64,000 nucleotides of DNA from Isoetes taiwanensis (taxonomy: Eukaryota; Streptophyta; Lycopodiopsida; Isoetales; Isoetaceae). The stretch lies in the NCBI GenBank assembly GCA_021234155.1, contig JAJEKV010000008.1, positions 3,572,640 to 3,636,639 of the forward strand. Direction: 5' to 3'. This document shows, piece after piece, positions 35,510 to 49,542 of this stretch (position 1 is the first letter of the stretch; each line of letters begins with the position of its first letter). The notes below the pieces were generated by a model. The model was not told the DNA's origin. It ran no database searches and was given only the letters and a program-made list of their open reading frames with translations. The translations under genes were made by a program, and so were the position numbers.

Positions 35510-37669
35510 AAGTCTTTTGATGGGTGTACCATGCACCAAATGATAAGCCCAAGTAGCTATTCAAGGTGTATTTACTTACTGGGTGGTTACTGATCAGAGT
35601 GCACTATCAGTAGCCTTTCACTGGCCATGTAAAATGCCACTTTTATTTACCAACAACTTCCTACCAACAATGTCGGGCGACTCCAGCTTAAGTAAAGTTT
35701 AGCAAGCCTCGGGAGATATTCTAGGCATATTTCAGCATATGCATAGAATATGTCGAAACTCATTATGAGTAAGGGGTTTGCTCCTAGGCAACTCCAATGA
35801 TTCAATGAACTATGTTAGTGGTGGTTATATCATAGCCTCAGGACTTGGTCTCTCAAATGGAATAGGAAATGTTTTATCTTCAAAAGCCTTCACGAAAAGT
35901 GATATAAAGGGACTAATCTGCAATAAAGAAGTGCTTTGTGCATCTCTCAGAGGGTTCATAGCCCTTAAAACGCAGCTTGTTATCTAAACATCTCAGAAGA
36001 ACATATGCCTCATTGCTGTATATTGCATTGGAGACTACTCTCTATTTATTTGTCATTCTTTCATCGACTAGATCTATCAATAAGGGCATCCTTGTTTCCT
36101 ATTCGCTCTTTGATTTCAAAATGAAGTAACCCGCATACAAAATAAGCTACACCATAGAGATCCTTTATTATCACTTCTCCACAAGCCATTCCATACTTGT
36201 ATCCTGAGAGGTCCATTAGGAGGAATGCATGCTTAGTGTTTTATTATAAAATGTAGCCCATGCCATACATGTATACATAATTGCTATCCACAAGCTTCAT
36301 TCCATGATTGCATCGAACACCATCTACCTTGAATAGTAGTGTTTGAGTTTTTACAGGTCATCAATAGCATCCTCCTCTTCTCATGAGGGTAACACAACAA
36401 CTGCGCTTGTATTGCTTCCTCACCAATCCATCAGCTGGCTAATGAACCTTTTCGCCATTGGTTTTCAATTGTTGTGTGAACTGACCAAGCATGACAACAG
36501 ACAGAGAATATTGAATGAACAATAAGAATGTGACAAACAGCCCAACTAGCACAAGCAAGCCTATATTTAGAGCTCCATATGTGACTCCTCGACAAAAAAG
36601 TGTCCCGTTTTAGAAATGTAATATTTACAAATTGAATGAGCTTAATGAACTAATTGTATTTGAGGGTGGTAATTTCTTGTTATTTCACCAAAATCACCCC
36701 ACTGACCTTCTGCCTTTTATTGCCCGTGATGGAAATAACATGGTCGCTCCTAAAATAAGAATTGATGGAATAACAAACCTAATCCAGCTCCTCGCTGCAT
36801 TAATAATGAAAATTTTTACTGTTAATTTAATACGTAAATATGATGTATGATATTAAACATTAAAATCAGAAGAACCCTAACTATCTACAGACACAAGATT
36901 ACCGTCATTGGTGCAGCATCAACAAAGTTCTCAAATAGGAAGGCTTATCTATGCAAAATGATGACTTTCTAACAAACGCCTTCCCTGTGAGTGCTGTAGA
37001 CCGCATACAAAAAAGATAAGAAATGCAATAGAAATGGTTTTATTATCGTGCCTTTTAAGAGGGAGAGAGTTGGACTGCTTTTTCTTTTTCTTTCTTTTTG
37101 AGGTAGATGGGATGGAAAATAACAAAGGGTCCCAATAAACTCTTTTTCCTCTAGAGACTGCAGACAAAAGGAGAGCCTAGTAAAAGTGTCTTGGCATTGT
37201 TTTCCTTTTGTTCTTTTTATTTGTTGAGAGGAGACAAATCATCATAAGGTGGTTTTATCAGACATGGTCAGAGTTGTTGGAAGAAATGCTAATGCAATCT
37301 TACTTCCTATACACAAATTCCTCAATTGCTCATTACATCCCCAAAACTAATAATTCTCCAGAGTGGTGTAATTTCATGTGATGCTTCATTGGCAATAAAC
37401 ACACCATCCCTCACCCATTCCACCTTCCTCCCCTCTTCCACCATCTTGTTAAGTCTCCCATTTTATTTAAGTTGATTCTCTTTGCTTCTGTTTCTAATGC
37501 ATTCTTTATTGGTTCAAATTGTAAATACTATGGTCTCTTTAATGTTACCATGGATCTAAACAGGATTTATATTTTAGCAGCAAACCATGACAATGAAAAA
37601 CATAGTAAGCAACAGAACCAAATATGCTTGTCATGTGTTTACATCAAGAACGAGGGATGCAAGCTCTTT
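35510..37669. other. no gene recognised
   Basis: Short ORFs on both strands do not resemble known proteins. A minus-strand stretch near 36020-36230 reads like protein (MDLSGYKYGMACGEV, LRCLDNKLRFKGYEPS) but I cannot name a family. It could be a decayed exon. Confidence 0.35.
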
Positions 37670-40600
37670 CCCCACATCCTAAAAAAAAAAAAAAAAAAAA
37701 ATAACTAAGCAAAGAAAATCACCAAGTTACGAAGCCATTTCGACATCTACGTGATGCATACGCCTTGAAATTTGTTTTCATCTTTTTCCTCGCTGATCCA
37801 TTCAGCCTATCGAATCTGCCAGACCCAAACAGGTCCATATGGGATCCATCTTTACCATAAGAGACACTAACCATGTCTATAAATCAATATCTTACAAAAA
37901 CTATTCCTGATATCTAATTAATGCCTATGACTATGGAGTTTAGTGCATTAGAAAGCACTACCGGATCGTTTCCATAGTATTTCTGCAGCCGAGACTTCCT
38001 TTGTGTAGCATCATCAACTATGTGCCTGAGTAAACAGTAACCTCCGGGTTCCACATCAGATCGCCCGAGGTCACTCGTGTCATTTTGATTCTCATTCCCT
38101 TGTTTTCAAGTTTCGCGGATTAAGTTGACGATGCATCGTGGGCACGTATATCCCTACTCCAAAGATGTATGTATGCATAAAGCTCTACCAAAATGAATCC
38201 ACAAAGAAAGAAATATTATTCAACTAACTTCCAAGGATTACATTTCAAAAAGGCAAGCACCAAATGGATTAATAACAAACGTACTCTGCAACTTCTTAGA
38301 ACCGGTAGTCTCTTGCACAAACCATCTTCTCGGCCGTGAACCTCGCTTAAGCAGAAAGGGTAGACCTCATCCTCGATGAAGCCGCAGCGAATTGTGCTCA
38401 TAGAAAGCCTTCGCTTCTAATGCTTGGTCAGTTTGCTAACCGCTTTCCACACCACCAAGACATCAACAATAGCAATTTGTGTAGTAGGTTTGAGTAGTTA
38501 GACAAAGATATCCTAGGTATATTCCAAAGATATACCTAGGATAGTGCCAAAAGCCCACATAAACAAGAGTCGGCCCCACATCCGAAAAGCAACCAAGCAA
38601 ATTCCGTACCAAGTTATGAGTTTCTATTTGGACATCTATGATGCATACGCTTTCTGAAATTTGTTTTCATCTTTTCCCGTTGATCCATTCAGCCTATCAT
38701 AATCTAAACTTAATCTAAACAGAACCATAAGGGATCCATTCTTTACCATAAGTATTACCTAACCATGTCTAGCAATCAATATCTTTACAAAACTATTCAA
38801 GGACATCTAATTAATAAAATTTATGACTATGGAGTTTAAGATTAGAAAGCACTCACAATCGTTTCTATAGTATTTCTTTGTACCGGGGAGAGCCTCCCTT
38901 TGGTGTAGCATCATCAACTATGTGCCCTCGGTGAAACAGAACCTTCCGGTTCCAATATCAGATTGCCTCGAGTATACAGTCATTTTGATTCTCATTCCCT
39001 TGGTTTTCAAGTTTTCGATTGTTACCTTACATCTAGTACGCATATCCCTACTCCAACATGTATGCATGCATAAAGCCTTCTACCAAAATGAATCACAAAG
39101 AAAGAAATATTATTCAACTAACTTCCAAGGATTACGTTAAAAATAAGCAAGCACCAAATGGATTAATAACAAAACGCTACCTTGCAACTTCTTAGAACCG
39201 TAGGCCTCTTGCACAAACCATCTTCACAGAACTGCTTTACAGAGAGACTCGATCCTCGGGATGAGCCGAAGGTGACTCGTGCCGATAGAAAGCCTTCGGC
39301 CTAATGGGGTAAGCTAAATGCGTCGCCAATCCGTCACCAACAAGCATTAATTTCAACAATACGGCACCGAGTTACATGTAAGAGTAGGTTTGAGCGTCAA
39401 AGATAATTCCAGTATATTCCAAAGATATACCCAGGGATATGCCAAAGCCCACATAAACAAGAGTCGCCCCACATCCGAAAAAATAACGGAAAGAAAATTC
39501 CACCAAGTTACGAAGCTTCATTTTGACATCATCTACGCATGCATACGCCTGAAATTTGCTTTTCATCTTTTTCCCCATCCATTCGCCCTATCACCCAAAC
39601 AGTAATCTAAACAGAACCATAAGGGATCCATCTTTACCATAAGAGACACTAACCATGTCTAGCAATCAATATCTTACAAAACTATTCCGACATCTAATTG
39701 CCGCACTATGGAGTTTAGCATTGTAAAGCACCGCCTGACCGTTTCTATAGTATTTCTTGCAAAATGAGAGCCTTTGGTGTAACATCATCAACTATGTGCC
39801 CTCGAGGAAACAGAACTTGCCCAATATCATCGTATCGCTCGAGTCACGTCATTTTGATTCTCATTCCTCGTTTTCAAGTTGCGGATTTGTTGACGATGAC
39901 GGCATGTGACATCCCTACTCCAAAGATGTATGGCGAAGTCTTCTTACCAAAATGAATCATTGTTGTAAATATTATTCAACTTAACTTCCAAGGATTACAT
40001 TTCAAAAATAAGCAAGCACCAAATGGATTAATAACAAAACGCTACCTTTAACTTCTTAGAACCGTAGTCTCTTGGTAATAAACCATCTTCACGTAACCCC
40101 GCTTACAAGAGCGCAGACTCATCCCGGATGAAGCTGAAGCAGACTGTGCTCGGAGAAAGTTCGCTTCTAATGCTTGGTCGTACTGTTAACCAGCTTTCCA
40201 CACCAGCCGCACATCAACACAGCTGCACCGAGCTTAAGGTAAGAGTGGTTTGGGAGCCACAAAGATATCCTAGGTATATTCCAAAGATATACCTAGGATA
40301 TGCCAAAAGCCCACATAAACAAGAGTCGCCCACATCTCGAAAAAAATAACGGAAGAAATTCCACCAAGCGTGAGTTTCATTTTGACATCTACAGATGCAT
40401 AATGCCTGAAATTTGCTTTACCTTTTCCCCGCTGATCCATTCAAATTTCATCGAATCTAAACAATCTAAACAGAACCATAAGGATCCATCTTTTACCATA
40501 AGAGACACTAACCATGTCTAGCAATCAATATCTTACAAAACTATTCCGTGACATCTAATTAATACCATGACTATGGAGTTTAGCATTAGAAAGCACTGGC

Positions 40601-42090
40601 CGGATCGTTTCTAGTAGTATTTCTGTACCGGGGAGAGCCTCCCTTTGGTGTAGCATCATCAACTATGTGCCCTCAGGAAATTCGTAACCTCCGGTTCCAA
40701 TATCAGATCGCCCCTCGAGGTTACCGTGTCATTTTGATTCTCATTCCTTGGTTTTCAAGTTTGCATTGTTGACGATGCATCAGCACGTACATCCTACTCC
40801 AACATGTATGGCGTATTAAAGTCTTCTACCAAAATGAATCACAAAGAAAGAAATATTATTCAACTTCCCAAGGATTACGCTTCAAAAATAAGCACCAAAT
40901 GGATTATCAATAAACGCTAATTTGCAACTTAGAACCGTGAGTCTCTTGTACAAACCATCTTCTCGCCAGAATCTGCTTAAGGTAGACCTCGATCCTGATG
41001 AAGCCGAAGCAGACTGTACTGATAGAAAGCTCTCGCTTCTAATGCTTGGTCGCGCTTATAACCAGCTTTCCACACCACCGCATATCAACAATAGCGACCG
41101 AGTTTATATGTAAGAGTAGGTTTGGAGCACTACAAAGATAATCCTAGGTATATTCCAAGATATACCTAGGATATGCCAAGCCTTCCACATAAACAAGAGT
41201 CTACCCCACATCCGAAAAAATAACTAAGCAAAGAAATTCCACCAAGCTACGAAGCCATTTGGACATCACGTATTTATTACCGCCTTGAAATTTGTTTTCA
41301 TCTTTTTCCCTCGCTGATCCATTCCACCATCGTAATCTAAACAGACCTAAAATGTGAACCTCATAAGGGATCCATCTTACCATAAGAGACATCTAACCAT
41401 GTCTTAGTAATCAATATCTTACAAAACTATTCCCGTGATACTCCACTAATGTACTATGACTATGGAGTTTAGCATTAGAAAGCACCGGATCGCTCTATAG
41501 TATTTCTTGCAAATTGAAGAGCCCCTTTGGTGTAGCATCATCAAACTATGCTCCTCGAGGGAAACAACAGAATCCGCTCCATTACCATCGTCTGAGGTCA
41601 CTGTGTCATTTTGATTCTCATTCCCCTTGGTTTTCAAGTTCATGGATTGTTGACGATGCATCGGGGCACGACATCCTACTCCAAAGATGTATGGCGCATA
41701 AAAGTCTTTACCAAATGAATCACAAAGAAGAAATATTATTCAACTAACTTCCAAGGATTGGCATTTCAAAATAAGCAAGCACCAAATGGATTAATAACAA
41801 AACGCTATCTTTGCAACTTCTTAACCAGAAATCTCTTGCACAAACCATCTTCTTCACAGAACTGCTTAAGCAGAGTGTAGACCTCATCCCGATGAAGCCG
41901 TGGAAGGTGACTGTGCTCGATAGGAAAGCCTTTCGGGCTTAATGCTTGACAGGTTTAACTGGCTTCCACACCACCTATTTATCAACAATAGCTTTAACGA
42001 GAGTTTATTACAGTAAGAGTAGGTTTGAGTATTACAAAGATATCCTAGGTATATTCCGCAAAGATATACCCAGGATATGCCAAAAGCTCA
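37670..42090. repeat. tandem array of five about 0.87-0.89 kb units
   Basis: A common block (ATAAC.AAGCAAAGAAATTCC then ACCAAG.TACGAAG) starts near 37702, 38586, 39480, 40348 and 41220, giving units of 884, 894, 868 and 872 bp. The fifth ends near 42090. All units keep the same internal order, namely GGGATCCATC, ACTATGGAGTTTAG, a GTGTAGCATCATCAACTATG block, CATTTTGATTCTCATTCC, TATTATTCAACTAACTTCC, a hairpin, and CCACATCC plus an A run. The A run preceding unit 1 is expanded to 21 A (37681-37701). Units differ by many small indels. Confidence 0.93.
38510..38542. repeat. hairpin in tandem unit 1
   Basis: Perfect 13-bp arms ATCCTAGGTATAT and ATATACCTAGGAT are separated by TCCAAAG. The same hairpin recurs at 40267-40299 (perfect), 41141-41172 (one loop base lost) and about 42042-42074 (slightly damaged), with a weaker form at about 39405-39437. 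Confidence 0.93.
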
Positions 42091-44178
42091 TAACAAGGGT
42101 TTGCTCCCTCTAGGGGGCAAACTCCAAAATTGACCGACCAAGTAATTGAAAGAGAGAAGCACCTACAGTGTATTGCCACAAACACCTTCTAAAAGATGCG
42201 AAGAAAGCACTCGAAAGCTTAACTATTACTAGATAGAAGACTAGAGATTTCAAGATAGTAGACTAAACATATTTTTGAGTCATATCCACCAGGAGGCGAC
42301 AAAAAGTGGCTCTGGAAAATGAAACCCTTTCCAGTTATCTTACGATGTCAAACCCCGACGTTTATGTGTACAGAAGTTCCTCGGGTATTGAGCGACAAAC
42401 TCCTCAGAAGACAGAAAGGTAAATTTCTACATAATATAAGCTAGTTGTGGAGCATTAAGCAAAACTATTTCTAGGCCGGAAATGTGAAGAATTCCATGGT
42501 TTTTTCATCGAAAAACTTCCCGAGAATTTTTTTTATATTGAAAAATTTTGATTTCAACAGTAGGTCATAAGGGTTCCCTCGAATTTATCGCTCAATCGGT
42601 TCTAAGTCGCTAATCCCGGCCTGCGCAAATAGCCGCTAACCCGTGACTCCACAATCTCTATCACGGCATTAATCCGTAGTCCAAAAGCAAAATGAGCTGT
42701 AAGAGAATGGCAAGCAGGTAGGCCAAACAACCCTAACGCAAAGCATTCTGCCATTGTCTCCTTTATACATCCAAATATAATGTTGATCCTTCCAAGGATT
42801 CTCTCTATTCACATCGACACCTGCATTTAATGTTGTATCACAAAAACCAATCCAAGAACTAAACTACCCAATACTAACTTAATAATGCAAAGAAGATTTT
42901 GATCTCAACTGTTGGACGTAGTGAAATTCTTAATCTCATCCATTCAATAAGAATATCTCAATAATATTCGATCAACTCACCTCTCCAAGGGTTTACACTT
43001 CGGGCAACCCAAAAAGACGGTACTAATGCTTTTGCAAAACGTAAATTATTAATGACTATGATACTTCTCATTGCATCTCAGAAATTCCACCCTCCTTATT
43101 ATGCAAGATAGTTTGTAGAAAGCTCCATATGCATCGTAAAAGGATGATAATTGAACCGAATTGAATCCCAGACATCACACACCCTAGCAAGCATGCTATT
43201 TCACGCCTATTAGAGCTTTGATATGTCGAGACGAAAACTTTTGATTTATGTTTAACTAATGGTGACTTTTAACAAATCTAGTATCGTAAGGATGTTTTTT
43301 TATCTTTTGCGTATTGCTTCTTCAAGAGAGCCTTATAAAGATCCCAAGATCTTTATGCATGCCTGAAGTTTAATAGACAAGAATATAGCTCACTATGATA
43401 ATGTTTATGGGACAGACAAAGAGCCATCTTTTGGGGCCAATTTCGCACAATACCACGTTTATATTGTTTTATATTTATATATTCCTCACTTGGAGGTATG
43501 TGTCACTATTGCATTGCACCTAACAAGAGGACATGACTTAGACTTACTCAAATCATGAACTCCTTTATTGTTCATCTTCTTTGCTCTTGAATTGGAAACT
43601 TCTCATGGTTCTAGTTACAACTCTTGCATTAACAGATGGTACTGTGGTAGTTGTCGAAATCCTATGTCAAGGTACATGTGAAGATGAGCTGCAGCTTGCT
43701 GCATAGCTTTGTATTTAACTAGAAAATAATGATAGGGGTATTTTTAATAGGGTGGAAAAACAGAGCAATGTTGTTAGGTGTTGTAGATCCCGTTTAGAAA
43801 CTCTATTTGACAAAATTCAGAACAAAGTCTAGTAGAACTCATGCTGGGACTGTTGCGCCGCCTTCCGTAGATGGTCTGATTATCATATTATTATTTGCGA
43901 AATACAAATTTCATTATCTTATTACAAAAAAAGGTTGTTGAAGTATCTTGAAGGATGGATACCCAAGAGATTAGTAAGGCCGTTAAAAAAGTTTAAACGG
44001 GAGTAAATAGATCCAATGTTCAGGTAACGAATGCCAACTTCTTGGGCCGATCTAACCCCTGCTAAATCTAATGACGACGAATCAAGCTTCCGTCTTTTCT
44101 TGGTAAGTTACATCTAACACCACTACAAAACCCTGTACTGCTAAGAAACGATCATCGGATGATTTTTGCTTGAAACAG
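42091..44178. other. sequence upstream of the RCC1 exons, first exon not found
   Basis: A hairpin (GTTTGCTCCC.. ..GGGGGCAAAC) lies at about 42106-42130, directly after the tandem array. The rest is AT-rich. The first recognised RCC1 exon begins with the last base of a Trp codon, so a 5' exon must exist upstream. No convincing candidate was found here, and it may lie further left across a long intron. Confidence 0.45.
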
Positions 44179-47100
44179 GGGAGCAGGGGAAGATGGTCAA
44201 TTGGGTCTTGGAAATTTGGAAGATAAGGACTGGGCTCATCGTATTGAGGCACTTGAAGGCGTCGATGTGGTTGACGTTGTCGCAGGAAGCAGGAATTCGT
44301 TAGCAATTTGCAGAGATGGTCGGGTAAATGCTACACTAGTTCCACATAAGTCAGGCGTCGATAGTGTGTTCTGATGTAATCTGGTAACAGCTCTTTACTT
44401 GGGGATGGAATCAGAGAAGCACATTGGGTCATCCACCAGAGACCAAAACCGAGAGCAGTCCTAGCCAGGTTTTGTATCAACATTTCCTTTGGTTGTTAGT
44501 AATCATGGACTTTGCATCTTTGGTGACACAAAGCAACCTTATGTAGGTAAAAGCGTTGGCCAATGTCAAGATTGTGCAGGTAATATTCCTTTTCCTTCAA
44601 GTATGAACAGCTTTGCTTGTTTGTTCTTCGAGTTGGTATTGAGTGGTTTGATTGACTAGGCTGCAATAGGGGGATGGCATTGCTTAGCTGTTGATGAAGA
44701 TGGGCGAAGCTATGCCTGGGGTAAGTTATCATAAACAAGACTTCAGTGAACCCCCAAATCTAAAAGCATTTACACTTGCAGGAGGGAATGAGTATGGACA
44801 ATGTGCAGAGGAGCCAGAACGGAAAGGGGAGGGCAAAGTATATCATCGTGATATAACAATTCCACAAAGATGCACACCTCATCTTCGTGTCAAGCAGGTA
44901 TGTGAAAAAAATAAAACACATCAAACGTCCATACCTATCATTATAACCACTGGGTCCTTCATATATACACTAGGCAGTTACCTTTTTGGTTCGTTGGTCT
45001 GATGATAATACAAAAATTTTAGGATTAGTGGAAACGAGATTGAAGAATTTTATGGCATCAAATGCAAGCATTCAGTGGGAGCTCCAACAAGCTTAAATGT
45101 AGTTGTGTGCTTGTTATACAATAGTCTATGAGAGAAAAAAACCATTGCGTGATGTGGGTGTGTTAAGTGCCTTGAAAAGTGTTTTCCTCACTGTTGCATC
45201 CTAGGGTTGTGGTGGTTCCAGACCAACCATTGGCATTCATGGTGTTACTGAGACTTTCCAGAGGCACCATAGCTTCTCCTTCTTTCTAATAGTACTGTAG
45301 CATATACAGGTGCCAAAGCAGTGCTTTTTGAGTCCCTCTTATCAGGGCTACATCATCATCTTAAAATAGGACAACAGATGCATTCATGTGTCAGCATCTC
45401 AAGGCCCTCCTCTGCCAAGTACGTTATCCTTGTAGAATCGAAATGGCAAAAGAGAGTATTCCTGCTTTACTCAGATTGTGCTGTTTGCCTTGTTTGGCCA
45501 TTTTCTGGGTATCTAATGTGTTGAGAGCGCCCAGAATCTTTGAGTACTCTTTACTGGCATTTTGCACCTCAATAACACATCCCAAAGTGAGATATGGTCT
45601 ATTCTTGAGAGATCTTTCACAAACCCTGCCTGATCTTTAGCTCTTGTCAGATGCCTATCAGGTATTAATTTTCCAGGATCCATGGATTACCCGTTTTGTA
45701 CCAACTGCCTATACAGATTGAGATTGTCAGCACATTTCATGACTGATCTAGCCAGGTTAGAACTATTTTTAGATTTTGTTGCTTAGTCACTCTAAGGAAC
45801 AATTAAAGCAATGACTATGTGGTACACTGCACAAGAAAAAATTGAATTTTGACATTATGAATCTTACAGAGGGACTGAAACAAGCAGATCATGAGTGTTG
45901 ATGCCACCACTATGAAAATGGCAATATGACATGGAAAGGCATCCAAATGGTCCTGTTAGGAATGAGACTAAGACATATCCCCTCCTACCAGAAGCATAGG
46001 ATGCGTTTTTGCTTATGAACATTTCAAACTTCCTCCAAAATTATGGTCCAACAAAAGATGAATATGTATGGAAGCAAAAGACTGATCCTTGAGCAGCGAC
46101 TAACATAAGAGGGCAATCTTTATTATTGTTAATAATGTGTGCGTAATTGTTAAAGTTTCTGAATGCAGCAAAATGAAGATAATCAAAGATGTCTTGTGTG
46201 TCCAAGGTTGCAGCAGGAGGGACTCATTCTGTTGTTCTGACAGAGGAAGGCCACGTTTGGACTTGGGGACAACCATGGCCACCGGGTGACATGTACGTTT
46301 AGATTATTCAGGTAGCTAGTTACTTTTATATTTTATCTAATATACATTGGGAACAGCAAACAAATATCAATACCTGTCCGAGTCCAAGGACTACAGTCTG
46401 TTAGGATCATAGCAGTTGGTGCTTTCCACAATCTTGCCCTTGTTGAACCTGGCAATATCTGGGCTTGGGGAAATAATGAGTATGGGCAACTTGGAACTGG
46501 TGACACACAACCACGATCATCACCTGTTGCTGTTGGAGGCTTAAGTGGGCTTGTTTTGGTATCTTTTCTCGTCATGCATTTGTTTGCTTTCTACATTGCT
46601 CCTGGTGCATTGACACTTGTCATGCTTTGCATACACGCAGGTTGATATTGCAGCAGGTGGCTGGCATTCTATGGCTCTAACAGCGGATGGTGAGGTAATC
46701 ATATAATATCAATTGGGTTCAACTTCAGAAAATCTTAAAATACATGTCCATTTCCTACTACGAGCCTCATTGGCCGCATGAACGGGGCAAATTGCACACG
46801 TGAAAGTGGAAGCTATGGTTATAAAATGGTTGCCTTCTTGGAACCATTTTCGTAAGCCCCTTATTGCAGCTTTTTCCACCTGAATTGTAAGAATCTATTT
46901 GGTGTTTGATTTGATATGAGTGGGAGATGAAGACGGTTAGCATTTCCCTTGGAAATAAATTCACTAGGTTAAGGTGTACTGCCTTTGGTTGAATCCAAGA
47001 AGTAGTCCGATTTAAACGGCCACAGTAGCTAAAGGCAAGGTGGGCATAATATACTCCCTTGAAAAAGGAAGTTCAAATATGATGCTGCATTCTTTTGATT

Positions 47101-49457
47101 TCGAGCGAGTCTAAGTTCTACTTGGTCTTGTACATTGCTCATCATGTTGATAACTTCTCAATTTGTCACTTATTTGACTCTTTATTTCATATCCCAGTGA
47201 AAACAGTATGATTGTCATTGGTTTCGGCCATGCTCTGCAATCAAGTTGCTTAAAAACTGAATAAACTTGGCCCTGCTAAAGCATTCTTAAAATGACCTCC
47301 ATTTTGTTTGCAGCCTTTGTTGCTTAAGGGAGGTTGCAACCATGCAAGTGATTTGCTTTGAAAAATATAAAATTTTATAATCAGTTGAAGAAACCTGCTA
47401 GCCTCACGCGAAGTCTGCTTAGGGGTTGAAGGAAAAGATGATTTCCTGAGAACACATCTTATTAACCAATTTAGTTCCATAACTGTCAGCATAAAATGTT
47501 TCTGTAGGTTTTGTCCTCAGTGAAGTGTAAGATGTTTTTGTAGGTTTGCTTATGGAATAAAATTGTCTCTTTTCTCTGTATGGTCTGTATATTGGACGTT
47601 TAAGGGCATTGTTTTCCCTTCTGAGTTTTCAGGTTTATGGCTGGGGAAGAGGAGAGCATGGGCGTTTGGGCTTTGGCGAGGACAAAAGTAGCAAAATGGT
47701 ACCCCAGAAAATTCATTTCCTCAGCGAAGAGACTATAGTCCAGGTGTGTTTCTTGATTATACATAGAGTAACATGGTAAAACTTTCCAATCCTCAATGCG
47801 TAATATATAGATCTATGTGTTACCAGATAGGCTTCTTTGGTCTTTAGGTTGGTACATGGGTGCCTCAACTAATGGGATTTGAAGATGAGAAATCTTGGGT
47901 ACCCTATATCCAGCTTTGTTCAAGAATATGGATGAGACATACTTCTAGGAGAAAAATATACTCAAGCCAGTTGACTTCTTTTTTGTTAGTGATCCGACGA
48001 CCAACAGGAAAAGGAAGAAAGAATTTATTGGCAATAATAATAATCTTAGACACCACATTTGAGGGTTCGTAAGTGAGAAAATGAGCACAAATGATGCTGT
48101 AAGAGGAAAACAAAAGTTGATATAACAATATTTTTTAAGTAGATCTGCCATATATCTTAAAATCTAAAATCTGAAAATGTAGAAGTAAACTTCAAAGGTA
48201 TGTTCTGAAGAACTGCCAACAAGCACCTAGAAGAATAATGCCGGTTACCAGAAGAAATGCTACAGCCTATACTGCCTTGAGTCTCCAAGTAGGTAATAAA
48301 AAGCTTTCTTCTTCCAAATGTACTGGAATCTGTTGCTTGGACCAAAGAGGTCAGAGCTCCAATTTGCAAGAAGCAGCATCTAGTATATATTCTTTCTCTG
48401 ATCAGGTCAGAAAATTTTGATACATCTGGTAATTGTGATTAAATAGAGGTTAATGGATCGTCTCAATTTCCATGTTCAGAACGCATTTTGAGATTCTGCT
48501 CGCAATATGCAAAGGACATTATTGGGGATGGGCCTGTATATAAAGTGCATTCAGTTTGATATGTATGCCCCATAAGTCCATGAAATCAGGAACTCTTTCA
48601 CATGTGTATTTGTTCCAAAGAGGACTATCTTTGCATCAGACCTTGAAAGGTAGATACCATAGTTGCTGTGTGGAGGATAGAAAAAGACCTTTACAGCTTA
48701 TAGAGCACATATTTCTGAATGATAAAAATCATTCCATTCTTATCCTGTGCCAGATATCAAAATATTGTAATGCCTCCTGGATTCATAACTCCTAGGCAAA
48801 AGAATGCTCTGGCTGAATCTGCCATCGCTGTTTTCTGTTCAGCAAGTCAGCAAATGCATCTGATACAATCTCATTCTTTGGCATGGTTTGATCAACCACT
48901 GTAAGAATCTCAAAAGTCACCATCAACTGGATTCTCTGAAGGTCAATTACTGATTGGAAATGTCGAGGTTTGGGCGATGACCGTCGTCCTATTTTGAAGT
49001 AAACGCCATACCATTTTTTCATCCCTTTCTATTGTTTGCTTAGCATGAATACCAAAGGGAACAATAACATTTTCCGATTTTTTTTTCCAGGTTTCCTGTG
49101 GAGGGACTCACTCGGTAGCTTTGACCAAGGATGGGCGAATGTTCTCTGTAAGTTAATGTACTAGGAAGTCAGTTTCTTATATTTGAAGGCTTATCTAAAG
49201 GACCTTTAATCTTAATTTTATGGTTGCAGTTTGGAAGGGGGGACCATGGTCGTCTTGGTTATGGCCGATCAGTCACTACTGGCCAGCCACTTGAAGTGCC
49301 TGTCATGTTTCCACCACCAAAATCAGTTGCTGGAAGTGATACTGATAACAGCCCTGAAGCTTCTGGAAGATGGTTTGTGAAACGAATTGCTTGTGGAGGA
49401 CGGCATACAATTGCCATTGCAGAATATTTAAGTGAAAATTGCATTGAGGCCTTTTAG
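44179..49457 (+). CDS. RCC1-repeat (UVR8-like) protein, 11 exons, first exon missing
   Basis: RCC1-family proteins fold as seven-bladed beta-propellers and act in chromatin, signalling or organelle functions. Exons, all with GT/AG junctions and matching phase: 44179-44323, 44391-44468, 44547-44579, 44660-44720, 44782-44897, 46207-46292, 46357-46558, 46641-46694, 47633-47743, 49091-49147 and 49230-49457 (stop TAG). They join to about 390 codons without a stop. Blade motifs include GAGEDGQLGLGN, FTWGWNQRSTLGH, GGWHCLAVDEDG, GGTHSVVLTEEGHVWTWG, WAWGNNEYGQLGTGD, GGWHSMALT, YGWGRGEHGRLGFGED, GGTHSVALTKDGRMFS and GGRHTIAIAEY. The GWRHT tryptophans that define the UV-B receptor UVR8 are absent, so this is a relative. 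The start exon was not found. The C-terminus (ENCIEAF) ends soon after the last blade and could reflect an unspliced junction. A copia LTR lies about 86 bp past the stop. Confidence 0.93.
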
Positions 49458-49542
49458 TGATTTAGGACATTTAGTAAAAACGCCATTTAGATTTTCTCTC
49501 CCTTAAAATGTTACTAACTTTTTCTTGTAATTCCTAGAATTT

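Noticed and set aside
37670-42090. CRISPR array
   Set aside because: Repeats are about 0.88 kb head-to-tail units, not short repeats with unique spacers, and the window is plant nuclear DNA.
44898-46206. ORFs of 60-84 codons inside RCC1 introns
   Set aside because: Intronic with no domain, and the flanking exons splice in phase across them.
44179-49457. True UVR8 photoreceptor
   Set aside because: The GWRHT motifs and their cross-dimer tryptophans are absent, and blade sequences fit another RCC1 subfamily.
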